Of a stretch of 64,000 nt of DNA, positions 8,566 through 17,377 are shown in pieces. Source of the stretch: Pseudomonas capeferrum. GTDB taxonomy: Bacteria > Pseudomonadota > Gammaproteobacteria > Pseudomonadales > Pseudomonadaceae. The translations under genes and the position numbers were made by a program. The DNA lies in NCBI RefSeq assembly GCF_013523055.1, contig NZ_JAAMQM010000023.1, positions 42,424-106,423 on the forward strand, read 5' to 3'. The stretch's first letter is position 1. Every line of letters starts with the position of its first letter. Below the pieces are notes generated by a model. The model had not been told where the DNA came from. It made no database searches and was given only the letters and a program-made list of their open reading frames with translations.

Positions 8566-9606
8566 TCACGGCGCGGCGGGGATTCGGATCAGCAGAGGCT
8601 CTTGTTCCCGCGCCTCGAAGGCTGCAGGCCTGAGGCTGTCCTCGATCTGTCCGGACAGGTAATAGACCCCGGCCATGACGCCACTCTGGCGGTTGTCCAT
8701 CAGCTCGCGCCATTCTTCGTTCAAGGCCACGTTGAGGATCACCCGCAGTTGTTCGACCATGCCAGCGTGCTCTCGGTCATGGGTCATCATGCCAAACCCC
8801 GCGACCGCGACCGAAATGACCGTCCCCGCCGCCTTGCCGACGGCAGCGGCGACGGCACTGGCGATACCGCGCGGGGCCAGGCTGGCACCGAGCTTTGCGC
8901 TGGCGCGGGTAGCGACCGACGAGAGTCCGACCTGGGTCTGCCCCGGGCCTTTGGCGGGCTGCTCGTGCAATTGCTGGCGCAGCGCGATCCAGGCCGGCTG
9001 TTGGTCCACGGGGCGTGCGCGCAAGAGCTGATACAGGCTGGCGTCACGCGCGGGCGGCGGACCCAGGGCGATCGCCGGGATTCGGTTCAGGCGTTGGCTG
9101 AGCTGGTCGGGTGGCGCATTGAAGCGGCTGACGATGCCTGGCAGTTGCTGCCCGAGCAGGTGCAGGTACAGCTCCATGGCCCGGGTACGGATGGCCTCGG
9201 GGTCGATTTCCTCGGCTACCGGCTCGATGACGCGTGAGTGGTATTGCGCCTGCAGGTAGAGGGCCAGGCGTTTTTCCACCGGTTCGCGGCCTTTGCCACT
9301 GTCGACCTTGTACCAGGCGACCTTGAGGGTCAGCCACTGCTGAGTCCAGTAACCGGTGAACCAGGGAATGAAGTCACTCTCGGTGCGCTGCTGTACGCGA
9401 TCTTTCCAGACCCGCATGGAGCGACGCGCATAGTCGCTGGCCGAACCCGTGGCGCCCAGGGACGCCTCGACCAGTGCCAGGTCTACCTGCCGCCATGCGC
9501 TCGGTGACAGGTTCGCCGGGGGCCTGACGACAGGCGCGGGCTTGCTTGCGCAGCCGGACAGGGCCAGCAGCAGACACAGCAGCGAGGCGGCGAGGCGGAC
9601 GTCCAA
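8566..9606 (-). CDS. Predicted lipoprotein of unknown function
   Basis: A 346-residue protein with a clear lipoprotein signal peptide: basic start, hydrophobic core and lipobox LSGC with Cys19, so it is probably attached to the inner face of the outer membrane. The mature part is largely alpha-helical and charged, with a small glycine/alanine-rich stretch (GIASAVAAAVGKAAGTVIS, about 247-265) that could be a membrane-active or hinge segment. I do not recognise the family. Its stop abuts the PACE gene stop with no bases between, so the two are convergent, and it is probably transcribed alone. Confidence 0.8.
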   Translation of the reverse strand: MDVRLAASLLCLLLALSGCASKPAPVVRPPANLSPSAWRQVDLALVEASLGATGSASDYARRSMRVWKDRVQQRTESDFIPWFTGYWTQQWLTLKVAWYKVDSGKGREPVEKRLALYLQAQYHSRVIEPVAEEIDPEAIRTRAMELYLHLLGQQLPGIVSRFNAPPDQLSQRLNRIPAIALGPPPARDASLYQLLRARPVDQQPAWIALRQQLHEQPAKGPGQTQVGLSSVATRASAKLGASLAPRGIASAVAAAVGKAAGTVISVAVAGFGMMTHDREHAGMVEQLRVILNVALNEEWRELMDNRQSGVMAGVYYLSGQIEDSLRPAAFEAREQEPLLIRIPAAP

Positions 9607-9690
9607 GGCGGTAGCCTCCCTGATAGAGGCTGATGGAATCGTCTGAGTATAGGAGAGCGCGCCAGGGAAGCAGGCGCGCGCAGGGTTCTG

Positions 9691-10377
9691 TTAGCGGCGA
9701 TCGAACTCCAGTTTGGCCTCCAATCGGTCCAGGTGGCGGTGCATCAAGGTCAATGCCGCTTCGCTGTCGCCATCCTCGACCGCGTCGATGATCGCCGCGT
9801 GCTCCTGCCACGCGCAGTGTTCGCAACCGGGTGCTTCGTAGCGGGCGATGATCAGCGAGGTCATCGGTACCAGGCCGTCGAGAAAACGCGCCAGCGGTGC
9901 ATTGTTGGCCATTTGCGCGAGCTTGAGATGAAATTCGCCGCCCAGACGAATGGCCGTGCAACGTGCTCCGCGTTCGTGGTGATGGCGCTCACGCTCAACC
10001 TGCTGGCGCAGTTGGCGAATCTGCGCCGGTTGCGAGCGTTGGGTGGCAAGTCCGATCAGCGTGGTTTCGGCCAGGCGCCTGGCACTGAGCACCTGCCGGG
10101 CTTCCCATGGGTCCGGCGCGGCGAGATGAGCGGTATGGCTGGGACGCTGGACGACCACGCGTTGGTCCGATAGGCGTCCCAGTACACGGCGGATCACCGT
10201 GCGGCTGACGCCGAAGGCATTGCCCAGGGCTTGTTCGGGCAGGGCGCTGCCTGGGGGCAGGCGCTGCTCGAGGATGGCGTCGAACAGGCGGGGGTAGATC
10301 TGCTCGGCGGACAGTCGGGTTTCGCCGGCCGCGAGCAAGTCGGGCAGGCGAGGGGCAGCTTGGGCGCAGGCGCTCAT
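9691..10377 (-). CDS. GntR family regulator (FCD domain)
   Basis: A 228-residue regulator. The N-terminal winged helix (residues 25-90) contains LPEQALGNAFGVSRTVIRRVLGRL, and a helical FCD effector domain follows with conserved metal-binding histidines (EFHLKL, HAAIIDAV, HLDRLE). The ATG at 10377 is chosen over the longer frame to 10503 because AGGAGAG lies 6 bases upstream. It is 16 bases downstream of another GntR/FCD gene and both follow a dicarboxylate transporter gene, suggesting an operon in which one or both regulators control the transporter. Confidence 0.88.
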   Translation of the reverse strand: MSACAQAAPRLPDLLAAGETRLSAEQIYPRLFDAILEQRLPPGSALPEQALGNAFGVSRTVIRRVLGRLSDQRVVVQRPSHTAHLAAPDPWEARQVLSARRLAETTLIGLATQRSQPAQIRQLRQQVERERHHHERGARCTAIRLGGEFHLKLAQMANNAPLARFLDGLVPMTSLIIARYEAPGCEHCAWQEHAAIIDAVEDGDSEAALTLMHRHLDRLEAKLEFDRR

Positions 10378-10393
10378 GGTCGCTCTCCTGGGG

Positions 10394-11098
10394 TCATTGG
10401 CCCGGATGGTCGTCCGGGATATCGAGTTCGATGCCCATGCGCTGGCCTTCCTGAATAATGTGCCGACGCATCTGGGCACTGGCCTGGGCGCTGTTCTTGT
10501 CACGGATGGCGCGAACCACGGCTTCGTTTTCCTGCAACCTTGCGGCCAGGTGTTCGGGTGAGTTGCGCAGGACCTCGGCGCTCTGCTTCAGGGCATTGCC
10601 GGTCTGTTGCACGACACTCTGGAAGATTGGGTTGGCCGTCAGGGCGAACAGTTCTTCATGAAAAGCGATATAGGCGTTGACGCCCGCTTCGCTGTCCTGG
10701 GCGTCAAGTGCCTCGCGCATGTCCATCAAGGTCAGGCGTAGCTGACCGATGTCCTTGCTGCTGGCCGATTGCGCGACCAGACCGACGATGAATGGCTCCA
10801 GGGTGTAGCGCAGTTGCAGGACGTCGGCAAGGCTGGCCGCAGCCACGACATCGGGTGCATGGGTGGCTGGCGCGGTGTCGGCATCGAGCACCAGCACGCC
10901 TTTGCCTGGCAGCGAACGCACCAGGCCAAGGGTTTCCAGCACTGTCACCGCTTCGCGCAGGCTCGGGCGACTGATGCCCATCTGTTCGGCCAGTTCACGC
11001 TGGCCGGGGAGCATGTCGCCCGAGCGCCACTGGCCACGCGCCATGGCCTGACGGAGCTTTTCCACCACCGAGTTGACCACGGTCGATGAGCTGATCAC
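10394..11098 (-). CDS. GntR/FadR family regulator (FCD domain)
   Basis: A 234-residue regulator with a winged helix at residues 10-75 (PGQRELAEQMGISRPSLREAV) and a C-terminal FCD domain (about 95-220, including FHEELFALTANP). The start is GTG at 11098, supported by GGAG about 8 bases before it. It resembles LldR/PdhR-type regulators of carboxylate use. The upstream gene is a dicarboxylate symporter, so C4-dicarboxylates or related acids are likely effectors. The repeated sites at 12551-12632, before that transporter, look like FCD-type operators. Confidence 0.88.
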   Translation of the reverse strand: MISSSTVVNSVVEKLRQAMARGQWRSGDMLPGQRELAEQMGISRPSLREAVTVLETLGLVRSLPGKGVLVLDADTAPATHAPDVVAAASLADVLQLRYTLEPFIVGLVAQSASSKDIGQLRLTLMDMREALDAQDSEAGVNAYIAFHEELFALTANPIFQSVVQQTGNALKQSAEVLRNSPEHLAARLQENEAVVRAIRDKNSAQASAQMRRHIIQEGQRMGIELDIPDDHPGQ

Positions 11099-11135
11099 CT
11101 TGCGCTCCAGGTTTGTACTTGCATGTTGGCTCCTT

Positions 11136-11156
11136 GGCCGACGTGTAACGTCGGCC
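11136..11156. terminator. Hairpin between transporter and regulator genes
   Basis: GGCCGACGT and ACGTCGGCC form a perfect 9-bp stem around GTA in the 66-base gap between the transporter stop and the GTG start of the regulator. There is no T tract, so it may lower rather than block read-through into the regulators. Confidence 0.5.
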
Positions 11157-11164
11157 CGTGTCTT

Positions 11165-12475
11165 TTAGAAATCCTGTTGATGCACCTGTGGCTGCTTGCT
11201 CGGCATGTGCGCGAAGCCTGGCTTGTTATCCAGGACGTTACGCGCTCGATCCAGGTCGATATCACGCTCCCAGCGTGCAATGGCCACTGTGGCTACGCAG
11301 TTGCCGATCAGGTTGGTCAGCGCGCGACCGATGCCCATGAACCAATCCACCGCGAGCACCAGTACCAGACCGACCACCGGGATGGCGGGTACCGCAGTCA
11401 GCGTCGCTGCCAGGATCACCAGCGCCGAGCCTGGGATGCCATGAGCGCCCTTGGAAGTCACCAGTGATACCAGCAGTATGGTCAGCAGGTCGGTCATCGC
11501 CAATGGCGTACCCGTGGCATTGGCGATGAAGACGATCGCCAGGGTCAGGTAGATCGAGAAGCCATCGAGGTTGAAGGAGTAACCCGTGGGGATCACCAGG
11601 CCTACCGTCGAACTGCCGATGCCCAGGTGTTCCAGCTTGCGCATGATCTGCGGTAGCACGGCATCGGACGAAGCGGTGCCCAGGACGATGGTCAGTTCCT
11701 CGCGCAGGTACTTGATGAAAGGCAGCATCTTCAAGCCCGACAGGCGCATCACCGTACCCAGCACCAGCAGTACGAAGCCGGCGCAAGTCAGGTAGAACAG
11801 TGCCACCAACCCGCCCAGGTGCTGCAGCGATTCCAGGCCGTACTTGCTGGTCGTGAAGGCAATGGCGCCGAACACACCGATCGGTGCCAGGCGCACGATC
11901 ATGCCCATGATGCGGAAGATCACGTGGCTCAGTTCATTGATCAGGCGTGAAATCCCCGAGGCCGACTCGCCCACCAGGTTCAGCGCGCTGCCGAACAGCA
12001 CCGAGAACAGCAGGACCTGGAGAATGTTGTTGTCGGCGAAGGCGCCCACCACCGAGGTCGGGATCAGGTCCATGAAGAACGCGGTCGCCCCATGGATATG
12101 CTGGCCGCGCTCGGCCAGGCTGCTCGCATCCGCGGCCGAGAGTTGGTCGAGATGGATATTTGCACCACTGCCGATCCCGGTGCTGAACGCCAACGTCAGG
12201 CCAATGATCAGCGCAAGGGTGGTGAGAATTTCGAAATAGATCACCGATTTCAGGCCGATGCGTCCGACCTTCTTCAGGTCGCCCGCGCCCGAGATGCCGC
12301 TGACCACCACGCAGAACACGATCAGGCCGATGAGCATCTTGATCAGCTTGATGAAGCCGTCACCCAAGGGTTTGAGTTGCAGGGAGATCTCGGGAAAGCT
12401 GAGGCCGCAGGCAACGCCGAGCAGAAGGCCGAGCACTACCTGGAGGAAAATCGAACGCGAGCACCATTTGAGCAT
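11165..12475 (-). CDS. Dicarboxylate/amino acid:cation symporter (DctA-like)
   Basis: Inner-membrane secondary transporter of 436 residues, normal for the DAACS (SLC1-like) family. Family hallmarks are visible in order: re-entrant hairpin 1 with GTASSDAVLP, the transmembrane-7 motif GYSFNLDG where sodium and substrate bind, and hairpin 2 SKGAHGIPGSALVILA. These resemble DctA, which takes up succinate, fumarate and malate. The P. putida group has several paralogues, so the exact substrate is uncertain. Two GntR/FCD regulators follow in the same direction. A 428-base spacer upstream holds repeated operator-like sites. Confidence 0.9.
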   Translation of the reverse strand: MLKWCSRSIFLQVVLGLLLGVACGLSFPEISLQLKPLGDGFIKLIKMLIGLIVFCVVVSGISGAGDLKKVGRIGLKSVIYFEILTTLALIIGLTLAFSTGIGSGANIHLDQLSAADASSLAERGQHIHGATAFFMDLIPTSVVGAFADNNILQVLLFSVLFGSALNLVGESASGISRLINELSHVIFRIMGMIVRLAPIGVFGAIAFTTSKYGLESLQHLGGLVALFYLTCAGFVLLVLGTVMRLSGLKMLPFIKYLREELTIVLGTASSDAVLPQIMRKLEHLGIGSSTVGLVIPTGYSFNLDGFSIYLTLAIVFIANATGTPLAMTDLLTILLVSLVTSKGAHGIPGSALVILAATLTAVPAIPVVGLVLVLAVDWFMGIGRALTNLIGNCVATVAIARWERDIDLDRARNVLDNKPGFAHMPSKQPQVHQQDF

Positions 12476-12550
12476 GGGGGGAGTCTCTGATCGGTGTCCT
12501 TGCTTCGATGCTGAAAGGCAAAGAGCGGAGGACTTAATTATTGTGGTCTT

Positions 12551-12632
12551 ACCGGTTTGTCCAGTGCCAGAGCAGTGTGGTGCGATTTCCGTAGCTTTGC
12601 AAGTTGTTTTGTCTTTACCGGTCTGACCAGTG
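12551..12632. promoter_or_regulatory. Two direct-repeated GntR/FCD-like operator sites upstream of the symporter gene
   Basis: ACCGGTTTGTCCAGTG (12551-12566) recurs as ACCGGTCTGACCAGTG (12617-12632), 66 bases apart, 14 of 16 identical. Read on the minus strand, the second contains CTGGTCAGACCGG, an almost perfect palindrome of the TGGTC-N-GACCA type recognised by FCD regulators. They lie 76-157 bases before the symporter start. The rest of 12476-12770 shows nothing else recognisable. Confidence 0.55.
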
Positions 12633-12775
12633 GGCGGAAGGCCGAGGCGCTGCCGGAATTGCGGGTGGTCGTTGTCCTTGAGAACGGGGCAAGGAGCTTT
12701 TCGTCCCTACCGGCGGCCTGCACGCCCCGGCAAGTTCCCGGCAAATGTGTAAATTTCGTAAATAAGATTTAAACC

Positions 12776-12794
12776 CATTTGAGAATAACTATAT
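12776..12794. promoter_or_regulatory. Fur-box-like site upstream of the TonB receptor
   Basis: CATTTGAGAATAACTATAT aligns with the Pseudomonas Fur box; the core TGAGAATAA-TAT matches 12 of 15 consecutive consensus positions. It lies about 110 bases before the receptor start in an AT-rich patch (12750-12800) that could hold the promoter. Iron repression of the receptor is expected. Confidence 0.6.
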
Positions 12795-12903
12795 TTGGCA
12801 TCCGTAACGGCTGTCCGAGTATTGCTCAAGGCTAGCGGGCGTCCGCCTGCTGCCTGGCGCGCGGACCTGGCCCAGACGCCCATGAATCTTGCGGAGAAGT
12901 GAA

Positions 12904-15144
12904 ATGCAATCCAGAACCTCACCCAGCAGCCTGGCCATGGCTTTCGTCGCATTGGCATCGCCCGCCATGGCGATGACCTCGGTACAGGCCGAGGAAGCCC
13001 GCGCCGGTGAGGTTCTGGAAGTGCCGGTCGGCGAAAACGCACTGGTGATCGAGAACACCATGGTCACCGCCGAGCAGGAGGCACGCCAGGCGCTGGGCTC
13101 GTCCGTCATTACCGAGGAAGACATCAAGCGTCGTCCGCCGGCCAATGACCTGTCCGACATCATTCGTCGCGAACCCGGGGTCAACCTCACCGGCAACAGT
13201 GCCAGCGGCGCGCGGGGCAACAACCGGCAGATCGACCTGCGTGGCATGGGGCCGGAAAACACCTTGATCCTCATCGATGGCAAGCCATCCAGCGCTCGCA
13301 ACGCCGTCCGTTACGGCTGGAACGGCGACCGCGACACCCGGGGCGAGACCAACTGGGTACCGGCCGAGGCGGTCGAGCGCATCGAGATTCTCCGAGGTCC
13401 GGCGGCCGCGCGCTATGGCTCCGGGGCGATGGGCGGGGTGGTGAACATCATTACCAAGCGCCCGTCAGACGAATTCAAGGGCAACGTGAATCTGTACACC
13501 CAGCTGCCTGAAGACAGCGCCGAGGGTGTCAGCCGCCGCGCCAACTTCAACGTCAGTGGCGGACTGACTGAGAACCTGGGGGTCCGCGTCTATGGTGGTT
13601 TGGCGAACACCGACGCCGATGACTTGGACATAAATGCCAAGCACGCCAATAGTGCCCTCGCCGCCGGTCGCGAAGGCGTGCGCAACAAGGATATTAACGG
13701 TCTGCTGAGCTGGAAGCTCAACGACGAGCACCGCCTCGAAGCGAGCGCTGGCTATAGCCGTCAAGGCAATATTTATGCTGGTGACACCATGAACAGCAAT
13801 GGTGGCAGCAACGTAGACTACATCTCCAGGCTGTATGGTCACGAGACCAACGTCATGCAGCGCAGTACCTATGACCTGACTCACTTCGGTGACTTCAGCT
13901 GGGGCTCGACCAAGACCTTGCTGTCCTATCAGTATGTGCGCAACTGGCGCATGAACGAGGGCTTGGCAGGCGGTCCCGAAGGCTCGATCAATGATTCCGG
14001 TGCCGCGCTGTCTCGCCTGCGCAATACGCGCCTGGCCAGTGAAGCGAGCCTGCCATTCACACTGGGCGGTACCGAACATGCATTGACGTTCGGTGGCGAG
14101 TATCTGTACGAAAGCCTCAATGACCAAGGTTCCTTCCGTGCTCAGAGCTTCGATCCATCTGACACTGCCGGAGACGAGATCGCCGGTTTCGATCGGAGCG
14201 AATCGAAGATCACCGCCAAGAGTTATGCCTTGTTCATCGAGGACAATATCGTGGTCGGTGACACCACCATCACACCGGGGCTGCGCCTGGACCACCACGA
14301 AGAGTTCGGTGATAACCTGAGCCCGAGCCTGAATCTGTCGCACAAGCTGACCGACGACCTGACCGTCAAGGGGGGGATCGCCCGCGCATACAAGACACCG
14401 AACCTCTACCAGTACAACTCCAACTATCTGCTCTACAGCCGTGGCAACGGCTGCAGCGTGCAGCAGACCAACTCAGGTGGTTGCTATCTGCAGGGCAACT
14501 CCAATCTCGATCCTGAAATCAGTGTGAACAAGGAGATAGGCCTGCTCTACGACCGTGGCACCTGGCGGACCAGTGCGACGTACTTCCGTAACGACTACAA
14601 GAACAAGATCATCGGCGGTACCGATGTCGTCTATGACATCAACGCCGGTCGCCGTGTCACCCAATGGGAAAACGCCGGCAAGGCCTTGGTCGAAGGCGTC
14701 GAAGGCAACTTCTTCATCGAGCTGAGCCCGTCGCTGGACTGGAACACCAACCTCACCTGGATGCTCAAGAACGACAACCGTGAAACCGGCGAGCCGCTGA
14801 GCGTGATCCCCGAGTACACGGTCAATACCACGCTGGACTGGCGTGCCACCGAGCAGCTGTCCTTCCAGGTGGCGGGCACCTACTTCGGCAAGCAGAAGTC
14901 GCCCACGTACAACTATCGCACCCAGGAAACCTACACCGAGGACGCCCAGCAGGACGTCGAAGCGTACGGCCTGGTGGATATCAGCACCGGTTACAAGTTC
15001 AACAAGCACTACGATGTGCGTCTGGGTGTGAACAACGTCTTCGACAAGCAGATCTACCGCGGCGGCAACGCCAGCAGTTCGGGTGCCAATACCTATAACC
15101 AGCCGGGCCGGGCGATGTTCGCCGCCTTGAACATCTCGTTCTGA
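12904..15144 (+). CDS. TonB-dependent ferric-siderophore receptor (FepA/PfeA type)
   Basis: Outer-membrane gated channel of 746 residues. A signal peptide (about 1-31, ending VQA) precedes a TonB-box region ENTMVTAEQE. The plug domain includes DIIRREPGVNLTGNSASG, RQIDLRGMGPENTLILIDG and VERIEILRGPAAARYGSGA. A 22-strand barrel ends in phenylalanine (NISF). The plug sequence is of the FepA/PfeA/BfrA class that imports catecholate siderophores. A Cys pair (GNGCSV...GGCYLQ, about residues 518-528) probably closes an extracellular loop. The ATG at 12904 follows GGAGAAGT; an upstream TTG at 12889 is rejected. A Fur-box-like site precedes it and iron-linked genes follow. Confidence 0.93.
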   Translation: MQSRTSPSSLAMAFVALASPAMAMTSVQAEEARAGEVLEVPVGENALVIENTMVTAEQEARQALGSSVITEEDIKRRPPANDLSDIIRREPGVNLTGNSASGARGNNRQIDLRGMGPENTLILIDGKPSSARNAVRYGWNGDRDTRGETNWVPAEAVERIEILRGPAAARYGSGAMGGVVNIITKRPSDEFKGNVNLYTQLPEDSAEGVSRRANFNVSGGLTENLGVRVYGGLANTDADDLDINAKHANSALAAGREGVRNKDINGLLSWKLNDEHRLEASAGYSRQGNIYAGDTMNSNGGSNVDYISRLYGHETNVMQRSTYDLTHFGDFSWGSTKTLLSYQYVRNWRMNEGLAGGPEGSINDSGAALSRLRNTRLASEASLPFTLGGTEHALTFGGEYLYESLNDQGSFRAQSFDPSDTAGDEIAGFDRSESKITAKSYALFIEDNIVVGDTTITPGLRLDHHEEFGDNLSPSLNLSHKLTDDLTVKGGIARAYKTPNLYQYNSNYLLYSRGNGCSVQQTNSGGCYLQGNSNLDPEISVNKEIGLLYDRGTWRTSATYFRNDYKNKIIGGTDVVYDINAGRRVTQWENAGKALVEGVEGNFFIELSPSLDWNTNLTWMLKNDNRETGEPLSVIPEYTVNTTLDWRATEQLSFQVAGTYFGKQKSPTYNYRTQETYTEDAQQDVEAYGLVDISTGYKFNKHYDVRLGVNNVFDKQIYRGGNASSSGANTYNQPGRAMFAALNISF

Positions 15145-15161
15145 CCGACTGGCTGTAGCCA

Positions 15162-15204
15162 CTGCCCCGACCCGGTCGCGCATCGACCGGGGCAGGGCAG
15201 TTTT
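15162..15204 (+). terminator. Rho-independent terminator of the TonB receptor gene
   Basis: A strong GC-rich hairpin with core CCCGGTCG/CGACCGGG and further pairing of CTGCCCC with GGGCAG is followed directly by TTTT. It starts 18 bases after the receptor stop and separates it from the DUF3649 operon. Confidence 0.8.
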
Positions 15205-15339
15205 CCCTTGTCTGGACTGCAGCATTCACAAAGAGGCTGGGTCTGCGGGTTGTCACGTTTGAAACAGCACCTGTGGGCTAATGCCTGTCAGATAAAGGAA
15301 AGCAATCGGTTCAAATGCTGGTGCTCAGCCTTCGGCTTT

Positions 15340-15461
15340 TGGAATCCTCAGTGATGCTGCTGGCCTATCGCGGGACGAGCCCGCTCGCCACTGAGAACAC
15401 CACGAACCAGTGGCGAGCGAGCTCGTCCCGCGATAGGCCAGCAGCGTCACTGAAGATTCCA
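15340..15461. repeat. Large inverted repeat (paired REP, REPIN-like)
   Basis: Arms 15340-15393 and 15408-15461 are 54 bases each, inverted, and differ at only three positions, around a 14-base loop. Each arm contains the REP-like core TATCGCGGGACGAGC. Weaker symmetry extends outward to GGTGCTC at about 15320 and its complement near 15480. This fills most of the 416-base spacer between the receptor and the DUF3649 gene. Such elements are dispersed by a RAYT transposase encoded elsewhere. Confidence 0.85.
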
Positions 15462-15560
15462 GAGGCAAAACAAGAGCACCAACCAACGAAATTTGATGGT
15501 TTTTCATTAGCTGACCAACATTAGCCTTTCGGCGGCCTGAACTCTCGAGGAGTCATTCGA

Positions 15561-15848
15561 ATGAGCAAGACCCCTGCCTGGCTGGCGATCCTTTCGCGCA
15601 GCGCGGCGGCTCTCCTGGGCGGCTACGCCTTCAGCTACGCGGTGACCGCGTTCCTGGCCAGGGTCCTGCCCCTGGCTGCCGGTGATGCGGTGATCGTCTC
15701 GACGTTGCTGGCCTTCGCCTTCTACACCGGCGTCATTCTCTGGGCCTTCGCCACCCGCGATGCCTGGCGGGCGTGGATACCCATGGTCCTGGCCGGGCCG
15801 TTGGCACTGGTCGGTTTCTGGCCGCAGGCGATGGAGTGGCTGAAATGA
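15561..15848 (+). CDS. DUF3649 small membrane protein, iron-uptake operon
   Basis: A 95-residue protein with three hydrophobic segments (about 14-34, 42-63, 70-88) resembling the DUF3649 family, small inner-membrane proteins found beside PepSY siderophore-reductase genes and TonB receptors. GAGGAG lies about 10 bases before the ATG. It is first of three genes joined by ATGA overlaps (DUF3649, PepSY, DUF3325), which suggests one membrane complex. No Fur box is obvious directly upstream, so transcription may start within the repeat-containing spacer. Confidence 0.85.
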   Translation: MSKTPAWLAILSRSAAALLGGYAFSYAVTAFLARVLPLAAGDAVIVSTLLAFAFYTGVILWAFATRDAWRAWIPMVLAGPLALVGFWPQAMEWLK

Positions 15849-17377
15849 AGAACACCTTCACCCAGTCCATGTCCTGGCTGCATACCTGGGCGGGCCTGAT
15901 CTTCGGCTGGCTGCTGTTCGCCATCTTCGTCACCGGCACCCTGGCGGTCTTCGACAAGGAAATCGATCATTGGATGCACCCGGAGATCCCCACCACCGGG
16001 GTAAACCAGGCCGAGGCAGCGCAGCGCGCCATCGCCTACCTGCAGCAACATGAGCCCACGGCCGGCAACTGGGGCATCAGCCTGCCCACCGAGCGTTCCC
16101 CCGGGTTGCGGGTATCCACCGGGGATCGCCGTCACGGCAAGAGCGTGCAGCTCGATCCACGCACGGGCGAGGTCCTGGAGGTGCGCGAGAGCGTCGGTGG
16201 CAATTTCTTCTTCCGCTTCCACTTCACCCTGAACCTGCCGCGCAACTGGGGGATCTGGGTGGTTGGTGCGCTGGCCCTGGTGATGCTGGCGGGCCTGGTC
16301 ACCGGCATCGTGATCCACAAGAAGATCTTCAGGGAGTTCTTCACCTTCCGCCCGAACAAGGGTCAGCGCTCCTGGCTGGATTTTCATAACGCCAGTGCGG
16401 TACTGCTGCTGCCGTTCCACCTGATGATCACCTACACCGGCCTGGTGATCTTCATGTTGATCTATATCCCGGCGGCGGTGGACGCTCTGTTCGAAGGCGA
16501 CACTCGCGCCTATTTCCAGTCCCAGGGCCATGGCGGGCCGCCCCCGTTCAGGCAACTGATCAAGCAGCCAGGCCAGCTGACCGATGTGGTGCCCTTGCTG
16601 GCCCAGGCACAGGCCCGGGTGGGCAATATCGCCGGCGTGAGTATCCGCAACCCCAATACGGCCGGCGCGCGCATCGAGGTCCGTCCGGAGCTGGGCTACC
16701 GCATCGCCCTGACCAAGGGTCAGGCCATGACGTTCGACGGCGTCAGTGGCGAGCTGCTCGGCGATGTTCCCGAATTCCGTCCGGCGCCGCTGACCCAGCG
16801 GGTAATGGCCGGCCTGCATTTCGCGCAGTTCGGTGGCTATGGCATGCGCTGGTTGTATTTCCTCTGCGGACTGATCAGTTGCGCGATGATCGCCAGTGGC
16901 CTGGTACTGTTCTGCGTCAAGCGCAGCCGCAAGTATGCACACGCCACGGCCGAGCGCTCGGCGCGACGCTGGTACCGCCTGGCGGAGGTCTTCAACGTCG
17001 CCTTCGTCGCCGGTTTGCTGGTGGCCTGCATCGGGCTGTTCTGGGCCAGTCGTCTGCTGCCGACGGAACTGGCCCAGCGTGAAGCCTGGGAAGTGCGAGC
17101 GTTCTTCGGGGCATGGCTGTTGACCCTGCTGCATGCCGGGGTGCGGCCCGCCCAGCGCGCCTGGGTCGAGCAGCTGGGTCTGGCGGCGCTGCTCTGCGCG
17201 GGACTGGGACTGCTGGGCGCACTCACCGAGCTGGCCGACCGTACGCGTATCCTGCTTGAAGTCAGCGGCCTGGTGCTGGGCCTGCTGCTAGCCATCGCGG
17301 CCTGGCGCGTGGCCACACGCGTAGAGGCGCCAGCCAGGTCGAGAAGCCGCGGCAAGGTTTTGGAGGTGAATCCATGA
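15845..17377 (+). CDS. PepSY-associated TM helix protein (putative siderophore-iron reductase)
   Basis: A 510-residue inner-membrane protein of the PiuB/FoxB-like PepSY_TM family. The first helix includes LHTWAGLIFGWLLFAIFVTGTLAVFDKE. A periplasmic PepSY region, a helix pair (HFTLNLPRNWGIWVVGALALV and the following segment), a second periplasmic part and further C-terminal helices come next. Membrane histidines (LHTW, RFHF, DFHN, PFHLM) are suitable for heme ligation, consistent with a periplasmic ferric-siderophore reduction role. The ATG at 15845 overlaps the DUF3649 stop, and its own stop overlaps the DUF3325 start. The upstream TonB receptor gives the context. Confidence 0.87.
   Translation: MKNTFTQSMSWLHTWAGLIFGWLLFAIFVTGTLAVFDKEIDHWMHPEIPTTGVNQAEAAQRAIAYLQQHEPTAGNWGISLPTERSPGLRVSTGDRRHGKSVQLDPRTGEVLEVRESVGGNFFFRFHFTLNLPRNWGIWVVGALALVMLAGLVTGIVIHKKIFREFFTFRPNKGQRSWLDFHNASAVLLLPFHLMITYTGLVIFMLIYIPAAVDALFEGDTRAYFQSQGHGGPPPFRQLIKQPGQLTDVVPLLAQAQARVGNIAGVSIRNPNTAGARIEVRPELGYRIALTKGQAMTFDGVSGELLGDVPEFRPAPLTQRVMAGLHFAQFGGYGMRWLYFLCGLISCAMIASGLVLFCVKRSRKYAHATAERSARRWYRLAEVFNVAFVAGLLVACIGLFWASRLLPTELAQREAWEVRAFFGAWLLTLLHAGVRPAQRAWVEQLGLAALLCAGLGLLGALTELADRTRILLEVSGLVLGLLLAIAAWRVATRVEAPARSRSRGKVLEVNP

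Noticed and set aside
15300..15510. Two short opposing open frames with mirrored peptide sequences
   Set aside because: Their similarity to each other is explained by the inverted repeat itself, so they are not genes.
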